NCBI RefSeq assembly: GCF_009708035.1
Contig: NZ_WMBQ01000001.1
Span: forward strand, 2,423,501 to 2,487,500
Source: Hyphomicrobium album
Lineage (GTDB): Bacteria; Pseudomonadota; Alphaproteobacteria; Rhizobiales; Hyphomicrobiaceae
DNA: 64,000 nucleotides
Direction: 5' to 3'
In this document: positions 26,749 to 36,404 of the stretch, in pieces
Layout: the number at the start of each line of letters is the position of its first letter
Position numbering within the stretch: position 1 is the stretch's first letter
Made by a program: the position numbers and the translations under genes
The notes under the pieces: model-generated
What the model was told of the DNA's origin: nothing
Seen by the model: only the letters and a program-made list of their open reading frames with translations
Database searches by the model: none

Positions 26749-26873
26749 CCGCATAGCCCCCGACAGCCGGTGCGGCGGTGCAGCAGGGGGCCGGATGCCG
26801 GCTTAGCCTTCCTCATCGCCCCGGGTGTTGCTATATCGCGGCGCACTTCCTTCGATCGACTCGAGGTTCTCGA

Positions 26874-27668
26874 ATGAAAGTCGCCGTCATGGGCGTTGCG
26901 GGGCGCATGGGCCAGGAGCTCGTGCGCGCGGCGCACGCGGCCGGCTGCGGCATCGTCGGCGGGGTGGAGCGAGAAGGGTCGCCGGTCATCGGCTCCGACA
27001 TCGGCTTGGTCTCCGGCTTGCCGCCACTCGGGGTGCCGGTCACCTCTGACGCGATCGATGTCATCTCCCGCTGTGATGGCATTCTGGATTTCACCACCCC
27101 CAAGGCCACGGTCGAGTTCGCCGGTCTCGCTGCCAACGCCCGCGCCGTGCACGTCATCGGCACCACCGGATTGAGCGCGGAGGACGAGGCGCAGATCGCC
27201 GCCGCCGCCCGGCACGCGCCGATCATCAAGGCTGGCAACATGAGCCTCGGCGTGAACCTGCTGGTGGCGCTCGCCCGGCGCGTGGCCGAGGCGCTGGATG
27301 AGGATTTCGACATCGAGATCGTCGAGATGCATCACCGCGACAAGGTTGACGCCCCCTCGGGCACGGCGCTCATGCTGGGTGCGGCGGCCGCCGAGGGACG
27401 CGGCATCGATCTGGGCAAGCGCGCGGTGAGGGCTCGCGACGGGCACACCGGTCCCCGCCAACGCGGCGATATCGGCTTTGCCACCTTGCGCGGCGGCAGC
27501 GTGGTCGGCGACCACCGGGTGATCTTCGCGGGCGCCGGGGAGCGCGTGGAATTGGTCCACGTCGCCGGCGACCGCTCGATATTCGCGCGCGGGGCGGTGA
27601 AGGCTTTGCAGTGGGGCTACGGCAAGGCGCCGGGTCTCTATTCGATGTCCGACGTGCTGGGGCTGTGA
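26874..27668 (+). CDS. dapB: 4-Hydroxy-tetrahydrodipicolinate reductase
   Basis: A 264-residue NAD(P)H-dependent enzyme of the lysine/meso-diaminopimelate pathway. The nucleotide-binding start is [17 protein letters not shown], the GTTGLS segment, the catalytic [16 protein letters not shown] and the C-terminal [12 protein letters not shown] are all present. Its TGA overlaps the GTG start of gpmA by four bases (GTGA), so the two are probably translationally coupled. dapF and asd of the same pathway are also in this window. Confidence 0.97.
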   Translation: MKVAVMGVAGRMGQELVRAAHAAGCGIVGGVEREGSPVIGSDIGLVSGLPPLGVPVTSDAIDVISRCDGILDFTTPKATVEFAGLAANARAVHVIGTTGLSAEDEAQIAAAARHAPIIKAGNMSLGVNLLVALARRVAEALDEDFDIEIVEMHHRDKVDAPSGTALMLGAAAAEGRGIDLGKRAVRARDGHTGPRQRGDIGFATLRGGSVVGDHRVIFAGAGERVELVHVAGDRSIFARGAVKALQWGYGKAPGLYSMSDVLGL

Positions 27669-28363
27669 ACGTGGAAGTGCGTCCCGTAGTCGCGAACGAT
27701 CAGCGCTCCCACACCCTGGTGCTCGTCCGCCATGGCGAGAGCGAGTGGAACCGGCGCAATCTATTCACCGGCTGGTGCAATCCCGACCTCACGGAGAAAG
27801 GCCTCATCGAGGCTCTCGTCGCCGCGCGCATGCTGCGCAGCCGCGGCATCGTGTTCGACGTCGCCTATTCCAGCCAGCTGAAGCGCGCGCAGCGCACGCT
27901 CGACATCATTCTGTCGGAGCTCGGCCAGGACAAGATCCCCATCCACTTCGACGAGGCGCTCAACGAGCGGCACTACGGCGATCTGTGCGGGCTCAACAAG
28001 GACGAGGCGCGCGAGCGTTGGGGCGAGGAGCAGGTCGAGATCTGGCGGCGCAGCTACGATATTCCACCGCCCGGCGGCGAAAGCCTCAAGGACACGGAAG
28101 AGCGCGTCATGCCCTACTACGACACCCACATTTGGCCCGACCTGCAGGCCGGCAAGAAGGTGCTGCTGGTGGCGCACGGCAACTCGCTGCGCGCGCTGAT
28201 CATGAACCTCGAGGGATTGACCGGCGAGGAGATCCTGAGCCGCGAGCTCGCAACCGGTGCGCCGATCGTCTACCAGCTCGGATCGGACGGCCTGCCGACC
28301 GAGCGCAGCGACCTCTTGCCGGCGCGCAGCATCGACGCTCCGCCCGAAGACAAGATCGTTTGA
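27665..28363 (+). CDS. gpmA: 2,3-bisphosphoglycerate-dependent phosphoglycerate mutase
   Basis: A 232-residue glycolytic enzyme of the histidine phosphatase superfamily. The phosphohistidine is His23 in [31 protein letters not shown] and [13 protein letters not shown] complete the active site. The GTG start at 27665 overlaps the dapB stop; a GTG at 27671 in the same frame is an alternative. Length is within the normal range. The dapB-gpmA pair is common in Hyphomicrobiales. Confidence 0.94.
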   Translation: MNVEVRPVVANDQRSHTLVLVRHGESEWNRRNLFTGWCNPDLTEKGLIEALVAARMLRSRGIVFDVAYSSQLKRAQRTLDIILSELGQDKIPIHFDEALNERHYGDLCGLNKDEARERWGEEQVEIWRRSYDIPPPGGESLKDTEERVMPYYDTHIWPDLQAGKKVLLVAHGNSLRALIMNLEGLTGEEILSRELATGAPIVYQLGSDGLPTERSDLLPARSIDAPPEDKIV

Positions 28364-28374
28364 GGTAGCTCGCG

Positions 28375-28962
28375 ATGGCATTCAAGGATTTGGTCGAGGC
28401 GATCGACAGCGACAAGACGGGCCGCGACCGCTTGATAGCCGTCTATATCGGCGTTCTCGCCGTGTTGCTCGCGGTCTGCGGTGTCGGTGGCGGCAACGCC
28501 ATGAAGGACGCCACCGCCCGCAACATCGAGGCGGCGAACATCTGGGCATTCTTCCAGGCCAAGAACATTCGCCGCCACGAGCTGCGGCTGCAAATCGCCG
28601 AGTTCGAGGTAATGCTCGCCAGCCGGCCGGACATGCCGCCGGCAGCGCGAACGCTCGTCGACGAGAAGCTGAAGAAGTATCGAGCCGACGAGGCGCGGCT
28701 GACTTCGGAGCCGGACACGGGCGAGGGTGTTGAAGAGCTGAAAGTCAGGGCGAAGTCGCTCGAGACGCAGCGCGACAGGGCAATGGTCAAGGATCCCTTT
28801 TTCGACTACGGCCAGGCACTGCTGCAGATCGCCATCGTCCTAGCTTCCGTCGCCATCATCACGGGCGGCACGGTGCTTCTCCTACTGAGTGGCCTGCTCG
28901 CCGGCTTGGGCACCCTGTCGACGCTCAACGGCTTCCTCCTGTTCTTTGCCGGATCGTTCTAG
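28375..28962 (+). CDS. DUF4337-family membrane protein
   Basis: A 195-residue protein with one hydrophobic segment near residues 22-40, a central coiled-coil-like region (residues 50-135) and two more segments near the C-terminus. The stretch VKDPFFDYGQALLQIAIVLA is the family signature of DUF4337. Function unknown in the family. It starts 11 bp after gpmA and may be part of the same transcript. Confidence 0.8.
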   Translation: MAFKDLVEAIDSDKTGRDRLIAVYIGVLAVLLAVCGVGGGNAMKDATARNIEAANIWAFFQAKNIRRHELRLQIAEFEVMLASRPDMPPAARTLVDEKLKKYRADEARLTSEPDTGEGVEELKVRAKSLETQRDRAMVKDPFFDYGQALLQIAIVLASVAIITGGTVLLLLSGLLAGLGTLSTLNGFLLFFAGSF

Positions 28963-29043
28963 CGCCGGCACCCTTGCCGCAGCCGGACCGAGCGGCTAGC
29001 ACTACCGCGCATTTCGTCCACCTCTCGCCAGGCCCTTCCGCGC

Positions 29044-30156
29044 ATGACCACGTACAATCTGCTTCTGCTCCCCGGTGACGGCATCGGCGTCGAGACCATC
29101 GCCGAGGTCGAGCGCATCGTCGACTTCTTCAACAAAGCCGGGAAGGTCAAGTTCGCAACCGAGACGGACCTGGTCGGCGGAGCGGCTTATGACAAGCACG
29201 GCGTCGCCATCACCGACGCGGCGATGGACAAAGCGCAGAAGGCTGACGCGGTGATTTTCGGCGCCGTTGGCGGCCCCAAGTGGGATGGCGTACCCTACGC
29301 GGTGCGTCCCGAGGCGGGCCTGCTGCGCCTGCGCAAGGACTTGGGCCTTTTCGCCAACCTGCGGCCGGCGATCTGCTATCCGGCGCTCGCCGACGCCTCG
29401 TCACTGAAGCGCGAGCTGGTCGAGGGCCTCGACATCATGATCGTGCGTGAGCTGACCGGCGGCGTCTACTTCGGCGAGCCGAAGGAAATCGTCACGCTCG
29501 AGAGTGGCGAGAAGCGCGCCGTCGATACCCAGGTCTATACGACGTCGGAGATCGAGCGCATCGCCAAGGTCGCCTTCGACCTTGCGCGCAGGCGCGGCAA
29601 CAAGGTGCACTCGGCCGAGAAGCGCAACGTGATGCGCACGGGCGTCCTGTGGAACGAGGTCGTCACGGCGACGCACAAGTCGTACGCGCCGGACGTCAAG
29701 CTCGAGCATATCCTCGCCGACAACTGCGCCATGCAGCTCGTCCGCAATCCGAAGCAGTTCGACGTGATCGTCACCGACAACTTGTTCGGCGACGTGTTGT
29801 CCGACGAGGCGGCGATGGCGACCGGCTCGCTCGGCATGCTGCCGTCTGCTTCGCTCGGCGCGCCGGACGCAAAGACCGGCAAGCGTAAGGCGCTCTACGA
29901 GCCCGTGCATGGCTCGGCGCCCGACATCGCCGGCAAGGGGCTCGCCAACCCGATCGCCACCATCGCCTCGTTCGGCATGGCGTTGCGCTACTCCTTCGAC
30001 ATGGGCGAGGAAGCCGATTTGCTCGACAAGGCGATTGCCAGCGTGCTCGCGGCCGGCCTCCGCACCGGCGACATCATGCAGCCGGGCATGAACAAGGTCG
30101 GCACCGCGGAGATGGGCTCCGCCATCCTCGAACAGCTGCGCAAACTGGCTGCCTGA
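29044..30156 (+). CDS. leuB: 3-Isopropylmalate dehydrogenase
   Basis: A 370-residue beta-decarboxylating dehydrogenase of leucine synthesis. It begins [20 protein letters not shown]. The NAD/substrate region has [15 protein letters not shown], the catalytic Tyr is in [27 protein letters not shown] binds metal, and [20 protein letters not shown] is the usual late signature. The gene is alone, away from leuC and leuD. No truncation. Confidence 0.97.
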   Translation: MTTYNLLLLPGDGIGVETIAEVERIVDFFNKAGKVKFATETDLVGGAAYDKHGVAITDAAMDKAQKADAVIFGAVGGPKWDGVPYAVRPEAGLLRLRKDLGLFANLRPAICYPALADASSLKRELVEGLDIMIVRELTGGVYFGEPKEIVTLESGEKRAVDTQVYTTSEIERIAKVAFDLARRRGNKVHSAEKRNVMRTGVLWNEVVTATHKSYAPDVKLEHILADNCAMQLVRNPKQFDVIVTDNLFGDVLSDEAAMATGSLGMLPSASLGAPDAKTGKRKALYEPVHGSAPDIAGKGLANPIATIASFGMALRYSFDMGEEADLLDKAIASVLAAGLRTGDIMQPGMNKVGTAEMGSAILEQLRKLAA

Positions 30157-30197
30157 CGTCCGCCGCCCCTTCGAAAGCGGCGAACTCGAGTTCTGGG

Positions 30198-30584
30198 TCA
30201 ATTTGGCTGGCGCAAATCCCTGACACTTTGAATGCCACAGGCGACTTCAGAGCCGGTCAGGATGTCATCCTCATTCTCAGCGCAGAGGGCCATCGCGGCG
30301 ATGGCAAAGTCCGTGATGAAAGTGCGGTATTCTGTGGGCGAGAGCTTGCCGTCGTGATCGGAATCGTAAGCCGTCAATGTTTCATTGTTCGTTAGTTCTG
30401 GCAGTTCGACCGGGTCGAGATAGCCGTCGTGGCTGCGGTCACGCGCGGCAAAGGGCACTTGCTCCAATTTGTAGTCAGTTAGCTCATCCAGTGTGACCTT
30501 GCCGTCGCCATTTGCGTCAACTGCCGCAACGGCACCAGTAGATGCGAGCAGTGCAAAAATCATAAAGGGCAGAATCTTCCTCAT
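30198..30584 (-). CDS. Exported EF-hand calcium-binding protein
   Basis: A 128-residue protein with a signal peptide (cut near AVAA, residue 20). Three EF-hand loops are visible: DANGDGKVTLDE, a weaker DRSHDGYLDPVE and DSDHDGKLSPTE, each with Asp at position 1 and Glu at 12. A C-terminal pair of cysteines (LCAENEDDI and VACGIQ) could form a disulphide. The ATG at 30584 follows GGAGGGGG; a GTG directly upstream is less likely. It is convergent with leuB. Confidence 0.8.
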   Translation of the reverse strand: MRKILPFMIFALLASTGAVAAVDANGDGKVTLDELTDYKLEQVPFAARDRSHDGYLDPVELPELTNNETLTAYDSDHDGKLSPTEYRTFITDFAIAAMALCAENEDDILTGSEVACGIQSVRDLRQPN

Positions 30585-30777
30585 CACCCCCTCCTGCCCG
30601 GGTCGGCGATCCTACCGGGCGCATCAATTGCTTGATCGGTCATTCCTACGGCACCGAGTGGCGTTTGCAAACTGACCCACTAGCTCGGACCCCTTGCAAG
30701 GTGGCACTACGGCGGTTAAGTGACAGCCGGGCGAGATGCGGCAAGCGCCGCAGCCTCTTGGGAAATCGGGTCTGACG

Positions 30778-31806
30778 ATGGGTTATAAGGTCGCCGTAGT
30801 CGGCGCCACGGGCAACGTGGGCCGCGAAATGCTGAACGTGCTCGCCGAGCGCGAGTTTCCGGCCGACGAGGTCTACGCCATCGCCTCGCGCCGCTCGGTC
30901 GGGACCGAGGTGTCGTTCGGCGACCGCGAACTCAAATGCCATGACCTCGAGCAGTTCGACTTCTCCAAGGTGGACTTCTGCCTGATGTCGGCCGGCTCCG
31001 CCGTGTCCAAGGAGTGGTCGCCCAAGATCGGCGCCAAGGGCTGCATCGTCATCGACAACTCGTCGTACTGGCGCTACGACCAGGACGTGCCGCTGATCGT
31101 GCCGGAAGTGAACGCGGCGGCGGTCGCCGGCTATACCAAGAAGAACATCGTCGCCAACCCGAACTGCTCCACCGCGCAGCTCGTCGTGGTGCTGAAGCCG
31201 CTGCACGACGCAGCGAAAATCAAGCGCGTCGTCGTCTCGACCTACCAGTCCGTCTCCGGCGCCGGCAAGGAGGCCATGGACGAGCTGTGGCGCCAGACCA
31301 AGGGCATCTACGTGCCCGGCCAGGGCGTCGAGCCGAGCAAGTTCCCCAAGCAGATCGCTTTCAACTGCATTCCTCAAATCGACGTCTTCATGGAGGACGG
31401 CTACACGAAGGAGGAATGGAAGATGATGGTCGAGACGAAGAAGATCCTCGATCCAGCCATCAAGCTGACGGCGACCTGCGTGCGCGTGCCGGTGTTCGTC
31501 GGCCACTCGGAGGCGGTGACGATCGAGTTCGAGAAGGCCATTAGCCCCGAGGAGGCACGCGCCATCCTGCGCGAGTCTCCTGGCATCATGGTCGTCGACA
31601 AGCGCGAGCCAGGCGGCTACGTGACGCCGGTCGAGGCAGCGGGCGAGTACGCCACCTACGTGTCGCGCATCCGCGAGGATGCGACCGTGGAGAACGGATT
31701 GTCGCTGTGGGTGGTGTCCGACAACCTCTTGAAGGGCGCGGCGCTCAACACGGTGCAGATCGCCGAGACGCTCATCAATCGCAAGCTGATGCCGAACGCC
31801 GCCTGA
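30778..31806 (+). CDS. asd: Aspartate-semialdehyde dehydrogenase
   Basis: A 342-residue NADP-dependent enzyme at the branch point for lysine, threonine and methionine. The nucleotide-binding start is VAVVGATGNVGREML, the catalytic Cys is in NPNCSTAQLV, QIDVFMEDGYTKEEWKM follows, and CVRVPVFVGHSEAV is the substrate-binding region with His. The start at 30778 gives the canonical N-terminus; a frame opening at 30736 would add 14 unrelated residues. Confidence 0.97.
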   Translation: MGYKVAVVGATGNVGREMLNVLAEREFPADEVYAIASRRSVGTEVSFGDRELKCHDLEQFDFSKVDFCLMSAGSAVSKEWSPKIGAKGCIVIDNSSYWRYDQDVPLIVPEVNAAAVAGYTKKNIVANPNCSTAQLVVVLKPLHDAAKIKRVVVSTYQSVSGAGKEAMDELWRQTKGIYVPGQGVEPSKFPKQIAFNCIPQIDVFMEDGYTKEEWKMMVETKKILDPAIKLTATCVRVPVFVGHSEAVTIEFEKAISPEEARAILRESPGIMVVDKREPGGYVTPVEAAGEYATYVSRIREDATVENGLSLWVVSDNLLKGAALNTVQIAETLINRKLMPNAA

Positions 31807-31824
31807 CGCGCGGCGACGGCTGGT

Positions 31825-32286
31825 CTAATCAGCCTTGCCGGCGCCGTTTGCCTGCAACTTGCCGAGCGCTTTCACGATCTGATTGAGATCCTGCAGGAAG
31901 CGCTCGCGCTGCGCTCCGGGCAGCACGCCAAGGATCCGGTCGTCGACGCGCCGCGCGAGAGGATCGGCCGCTTTGAGCACCTTCCAGCCCTCGTCGGTGA
32001 GCTTCACCGAATAGGCGCGCGCGTCCTCTTTGGTGCGCCGGCGCTGCAGGAGTCCCTTTTTCAGCATGCGCCGCACGATGTCGGCGAGAGTCGAGCGGTC
32101 GACGCCGGTCTTCTCTACGAGAAGCGTCTGGCTGACGCCCTCGTTCAGTGAAACCGCGACGAGCACCGCGTACTGTCGCGGCGTCAGATCGCCGGCGACC
32201 ATTTCACCCTGGAAGATATCGCTGGCGCACTGGCCGGCCCGATGCAGCAAATGAATCGGGGATCGCTCCAGTTTTCCGCCGGCCAT
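31825..32286 (-). CDS. MarR-family transcriptional regulator
   Basis: A 153-residue winged-helix protein. The DNA-binding part runs LTPRQYAVLVAVSLNEGVSQ, then TLLVEKTGVDRSTLADIVRRM and a basic wing, LLQRRRTKEDARAYSVKLTD. The dimerising helices are at both ends. The start at 32286 follows AGGGG; the frame is open far upstream, but that part is low quality. The 257 bp before it hold no clear gene or palindrome, and no target gene is obvious. Confidence 0.88.
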   Translation of the reverse strand: MAGGKLERSPIHLLHRAGQCASDIFQGEMVAGDLTPRQYAVLVAVSLNEGVSQTLLVEKTGVDRSTLADIVRRMLKKGLLQRRRTKEDARAYSVKLTDEGWKVLKAADPLARRVDDRILGVLPGAQRERFLQDLNQIVKALGKLQANGAGKAD

Positions 32287-32543
32287 ATCGCGTCCCCTGT
32301 GACGTGTCATGATTGCAGTCAAAGGAGGGGCATGTGCGAAGCATCGACCTGTGCGACGCTCCGGTTCCCCCGCCCACCTTCGCCTATGTGGAATAGGTTG
32401 CGCTTCGATTTGGAGAAAATACCAGTTTTCAGCGTTCGTCCAGAACAAAAGGACGGCGCTCAGCGGCGGTGCGCAAGAATATTGGGGGATATACTTCGAC
32501 GGCAGACAGTCTGCACAAAGACGATAGTTCTGCCTCGCAGGAC

Positions 32544-33140
32544 TTAGTCTGCGGGTATCTCGTGTGCTTTCAGCAAACCTATTTGCGACAACGCGAAAAC
32601 CATCGTTAGCGGCATGATGGCAAAGACCTTGAAGCTGACCCAAGTATCTGTCGACACCGTGCGCCAGACCACCTCGTTGAGCACAGCCAGGAATGTAAAG
32701 AAGCACGCCCAGCGGAGCGTCAATTTGCGCCAGCCGTCCTCGTTCAGGCGAAAGACTTCGCCAAACACGACCTTCAACAGCGAGTGACCGGCGAACAGTC
32801 CGCCAAAAAGCGCGGCGGCGAACAAGGCATTCACGATCGTCGGCTTGATCTTGATGAAGTGGTCATCCTGCAGCCAAAGGGTCAGGCCACCGAATACGAC
32901 GACACAGGCTCCGGAGATGAGCGGCATCACCGGGATACGGCCGAACATGAAGCGCGAGGCGATCAGCGACACGATCGTTGCGACCATGAAGACGCCGGTA
33001 CCCCAGAAGATCCCGGCGCGCGCGTTGACGATGAAGAAGACGACCAGCGGGCCGATTTCGACAGCGAGCTTTAGGAGTTGCGCTTGCGTTGCCGACGCAG
33101 TTTCAGGCTTGTTGGTTGCTTCGTCGGCCATAGTTCCCAT
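32544..33140 (-). CDS. yciB: Septation protein A / YciB family (canonical copy)
   Basis: A 198-residue inner-membrane protein with five to six hydrophobic segments. Family signatures are EIGPLVVFFIVNARAG at the N-terminus and DDHFIKIKPTIVNALFAAAL in the middle, then NEDGWRKLTLRWACFFTFLA and TDTWVSFKVFAIMPLT. YciB affects cell division and envelope synthesis. It matches the usual alphaproteobacterial copy best. The start at 33140 or 33131 cannot be decided. It is preceded 26 bp upstream by a diverged paralogue. Confidence 0.9.
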   Translation of the reverse strand: MGTMADEATNKPETASATQAQLLKLAVEIGPLVVFFIVNARAGIFWGTGVFMVATIVSLIASRFMFGRIPVMPLISGACVVVFGGLTLWLQDDHFIKIKPTIVNALFAAALFGGLFAGHSLLKVVFGEVFRLNEDGWRKLTLRWACFFTFLAVLNEVVWRTVSTDTWVSFKVFAIMPLTMVFALSQIGLLKAHEIPAD

Positions 33141-33166
33141 CCCAATTTGTCGGCGTCGCGATGTGC

Positions 33167-33925
33167 TTATCCGTGATTGATTTCACGGATGTCCGATTTT
33201 GCGGGCCCGCTGCGCTCACCGGCGCTTACTGGCACCCTTCCCGATCCATTGGCGGCGCCGATCTGTGGACGCTGACCGTTCGAGGCCGTGCTCGTGCCAG
33301 CAGGCGTGCTGGGCTCGGGGATTCGGTACCGCTGCATCAGGCGCGTCAGGTAATACGCGTAAAGGCCCGACAGCGGCATGATCAGCGCGACCTTGAAGGC
33401 GATCCAGATCCCCACCCCGTCCATCTGGAGCCCGAGGATGTCATAGACTCGCTCGTCCTTGAAGCCTAGGCGCACCGCCTCGTTGGCGAACGCCGTAAAG
33501 ACGAAGAACCAAGCGAAGTTCCAAGTGAACTTGTCCCAACCCTCCTCGGTGTAGTGGAAGGTCTTCTCGAACACGTACTTGAAGAAGTTGCGCTTGAAAT
33601 AGAGGCCGCCGAACAGGAATGCGGCGAACATCGCGTTGAAGATGGTGACCTTGATCTGAACCCACATCGGATCGTGGGTGATGATTGTGAGGCCGCCGAA
33701 CACGACGGTGACGGTCGACGCAATCAACGGGAAGATCGGCAGGCGTCGCAGCACCAACAGCATGGCGACAATGGCGACAACCGTGGAAATGATAAGCGCC
33801 CACGTGCCGGCCGCGATACCGTACATGGCGTTGACGATGAACATCAGCACCAGCGGACCGAACTCGCTGAGGATGTTCACGGCCTGCTCGGCGTTGAAGG
33901 GCATCAATCGCTTCAGGGCGCTCAT
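33167..33925 (-). CDS. Diverged YciB-family paralogue
   Basis: A 252-residue protein related to the next gene: EFGPLVLMFIVNAMYG, HDPMWVQIKVTIFNAMFAAF, TEEGWDKFTWNFAWFFVFTA and WIAFKVALIMPLSGLYAYYL align with the YciB pattern. It differs by carrying about 45 extra polar, likely disordered C-terminal residues rich in Pro, Gly, Ser and Asn. It sits directly after ftsY, where one yciB is usual, so this looks like tandem duplication with divergence. Its special role is unknown. Confidence 0.88.
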   Translation of the reverse strand: MSALKRLMPFNAEQAVNILSEFGPLVLMFIVNAMYGIAAGTWALIISTVVAIVAMLLVLRRLPIFPLIASTVTVVFGGLTIITHDPMWVQIKVTIFNAMFAAFLFGGLYFKRNFFKYVFEKTFHYTEEGWDKFTWNFAWFFVFTAFANEAVRLGFKDERVYDILGLQMDGVGIWIAFKVALIMPLSGLYAYYLTRLMQRYRIPEPSTPAGTSTASNGQRPQIGAANGSGRVPVSAGERSGPAKSDIREINHG

Positions 33926-33994
33926 GTGCCGGGGGTCGTCCTTCTCGCTTCGGTTGCGTCTAGCAGCGTGTTTAAGTGTCCCGCGTCACCGCGG

Positions 33995-35020
33995 CTAGCT
34001 CCCTGCGATCGCCTGGGCGAATTCGCCGGCGTCGAAAGGCTGTAGATCGTCGATGCTTTCCCCCACACCGATGGCGTGGACGGGTATGGCGTGCTTGGCG
34101 GATATGGCAACGAGGATGCCACCGCGGGCGGTGCCGTCGAGCTTGGTCATCACCAAGCCGGTGACACCCGCCCGCTGGCGAAATACCTCGACTTGCGAAA
34201 GCGCGTTCTGCCCGGTGGTCGCGTCGAGGACGAGCAGGACGTCGTGTGGGGCGCTTGGATCGACTTTACGAAGGACGCGGACGATTTTCGCCAGTTCCTC
34301 CATTAGCCCTTCCTTGTTCTGCAGGCGCCCGGCGGTGTCGACGAGCAGCACGTCGGCGCCGTCATCGCGGGCCCGGGTGAGCGCGTCGTAGACGAGACCC
34401 GCCGCATCGGCGCCGACGGCGCCGGAGACGACGCTCGCGCCCGTGCGCTTGCCCCAGATGCCGAGCTGATCGATCGCGGCGGCGCGGAACGTGTCGGCGG
34501 CCGCGAGCATCACTTTCTTGCCTTGGCCGCGGAACTGAGCAGCGAGTTTGCCGACGGTCGTCGTCTTGCCGGTGCCGTTCACGCCGACCATGAGTATGAC
34601 GTGCGGCTTGTGCGTGCCGTCGACGACGAGAGGCCTGGCAACGGGTGCGAGAGCGCGCTCGACCTCGGCCTTCAAGACCGCGCGCACGTCGTCGGCGCTG
34701 ATGTCCTTCTCGAAGCGGCCCTTGCGAAGGGCAGTGATGATGTTCTCCGCGGTGTCGACGCCGAGGTCGGCTTCGATCAGCACGTCCTCGAGATCATCGA
34801 GGGTGGCCGCTTCGAGCTTTTTCTTCGTGAAGATGCCGGTGATGCCGTCGGACAGTTTCGTCGACGTCTTGCCGAGGCCCTGTTTGAGGCGGCTGAACCA
34901 TCCGGCCTTCGCGGACGCTTGCGGTTCCGCCCCGGCGGACGGCGCCGAGTCCGGCCCGGGTTCATCGGCGCGCTTGCCGCCCCAAAGCCGTCCCAATGCG
35001 CCCTGCGTCTTGCTGCTCAC
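33995..35020 (-). CDS. ftsY: Signal recognition particle receptor FtsY
   Basis: A 341-residue SRP GTPase that docks Ffh-ribosome complexes at the membrane. The acidic A domain is short (about 45 residues). G motifs: GVNGTGKTTTVGKLA, AADTFRAAA, DTAGRLQNK, and TKLDGTARGG. It overlaps the end of mtaB by 4 bp (35017-35020), so it is translated from the same mRNA. Its partner Ffh is encoded in this window at 39941. Confidence 0.97.
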   Translation of the reverse strand: MSSKTQGALGRLWGGKRADEPGPDSAPSAGAEPQASAKAGWFSRLKQGLGKTSTKLSDGITGIFTKKKLEAATLDDLEDVLIEADLGVDTAENIITALRKGRFEKDISADDVRAVLKAEVERALAPVARPLVVDGTHKPHVILMVGVNGTGKTTTVGKLAAQFRGQGKKVMLAAADTFRAAAIDQLGIWGKRTGASVVSGAVGADAAGLVYDALTRARDDGADVLLVDTAGRLQNKEGLMEELAKIVRVLRKVDPSAPHDVLLVLDATTGQNALSQVEVFRQRAGVTGLVMTKLDGTARGGILVAISAKHAIPVHAIGVGESIDDLQPFDAGEFAQAIAGS

Positions 35021-36273
35021 GCCAGGACCTCACCGGAGAGACGCTGACCATCGTGACCGGTGACGCGCGCGCGCAGCATCGAACCGGCGGCGATCGCGGG
35101 CGGCAGTCGCATTTCGGCGAACTGGCGCGTGCGGCCGACGCCGCCCCGCTCGGCGAGAAGCTCAACCTCCGCGCCGCTGTGCGCGTCCAGAAAGCGCGCG
35201 AGTGCGCCGGTGCCTTTGGTGCGCAAGCGCCCTGCGCGCTCCTTGGCGACCTTGCGCGGGACCTGCGGCATGCGGGCCGCGGGCGTGCCAGGGCGCGCCG
35301 AGAAGGGAAATACGTGCAGATATGTGAGATCGCATTCGTCGACGATGCTGAGCGAATTCTCGAACATCCTGTCGGTCTCGGTCGGGAAACCGGCGATAAA
35401 GTCGGCGCCGAAGACGGTATCGGGCCGCATGCGGCGAACGTCGCGGCAGAATTGAACCGCGTCGGCGCGGCTGTGCCGCCGCTTCATGCGCTTGAGGATC
35501 ATGTCGTCGCCTGCCTGCATCGACAGATGCATATGAGGCATCAGGCGTTCCTCTTCGGCGATGGCACGCAGCAGGTGCGTATCGGCCTCGACCTGATCGA
35601 TCGAGGAAAGGCGCAGGCGCTCGAGCTCCGGCACGAGCTTGAGGATCTGGCGCACGAGATATCCAAGCGAGGCATCACCAGGCAGGTCGCCGCCGTACGA
35701 GGTGATGTCGACGCCGGTCAGCACCACCTCGCGGCAACCGCGCTCGACGAGGCGGCGGATGTGCGCCACGACCTCGCCGGCCGGCACGGAGCGCGAAGGT
35801 CCGCGGCCGTAGGGGATGATGCAGAAGGTGCAGCGGTGATCGCAACCGTTCTGGATCTGCACGTAGGCACGCGTGCGCGTCCCATAGCCGTCAATCAGAT
35901 GCCCGGCTGTCTCGCGCACGCTCGTGATGTCGTCGACCTGCACGCGCTCCGAGCCGACGGTCGAAAGTCTGGCGAACGTTTCGGGCTTCAGCTTCTCGGC
36001 ATTGCCGACGACGTGATCGACCTCGTGCATCGCCGCGAAGCGCTCAGGCTCGATCTGCGCGGCGCAGCCGGTGACGATGATGCGCGAAGAGGGATGCGCG
36101 CGGCGGAGCTTGCGGATCGTCTGGGTTGCCTGCCGCACCGCCTCGCTCGTCACGGCGCAGGTGTTGACGATGACGGCGTCATCGAGCCAGGCCTCGAGCG
36201 CGTTCCGGCGTATCACGTCGGACTCATAGCCGTTGAGCCGGCAGCCGAGCGTTATGATGATGGGGTCGGCCAT
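35017..36273 (-). CDS. mtaB: tRNA t6A37 methylthiotransferase
   Basis: A 418-residue radical-SAM enzyme that converts t6A to ms2t6A at position 37 of ANN-decoding tRNAs. The N-terminal cluster-binding cysteines are in TLGCRLNGYESD, VNTCAVTSEA and VTGCAAQ; the radical-SAM triad is in GCDHRCTFCIIPYGRG (CxxxCxxC). A TRAM-like C-terminus follows. It overlaps ftsY and lies 131 bp after dapF on the same strand, the usual alphaproteobacterial order. Confidence 0.95.
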   Translation of the reverse strand: MADPIIITLGCRLNGYESDVIRRNALEAWLDDAVIVNTCAVTSEAVRQATQTIRKLRRAHPSSRIIVTGCAAQIEPERFAAMHEVDHVVGNAEKLKPETFARLSTVGSERVQVDDITSVRETAGHLIDGYGTRTRAYVQIQNGCDHRCTFCIIPYGRGPSRSVPAGEVVAHIRRLVERGCREVVLTGVDITSYGGDLPGDASLGYLVRQILKLVPELERLRLSSIDQVEADTHLLRAIAEEERLMPHMHLSMQAGDDMILKRMKRRHSRADAVQFCRDVRRMRPDTVFGADFIAGFPTETDRMFENSLSIVDECDLTYLHVFPFSARPGTPAARMPQVPRKVAKERAGRLRTKGTGALARFLDAHSGAEVELLAERGGVGRTRQFAEMRLPPAIAAGSMLRARVTGHDGQRLSGEVLA

Positions 36274-36404
36274 TATCGCTCAGCAAGCCTCGGGAGCCTC
36301 GGATACGCGCGACGATAGCCGATCCGCGCGAGGAGAGCGTGGTGCCAACGGGCTGTCCGGCCGGTTAATTCTCGTGCGGTCATAAAGGACAACTTTGTCG
36401 TTCG

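Noticed and set aside
32287-32543. Long upstream continuation of the MarR frame
   Set aside because: The extra sequence lacks any MarR features, and a good ribosome-binding site lies just before 32286.
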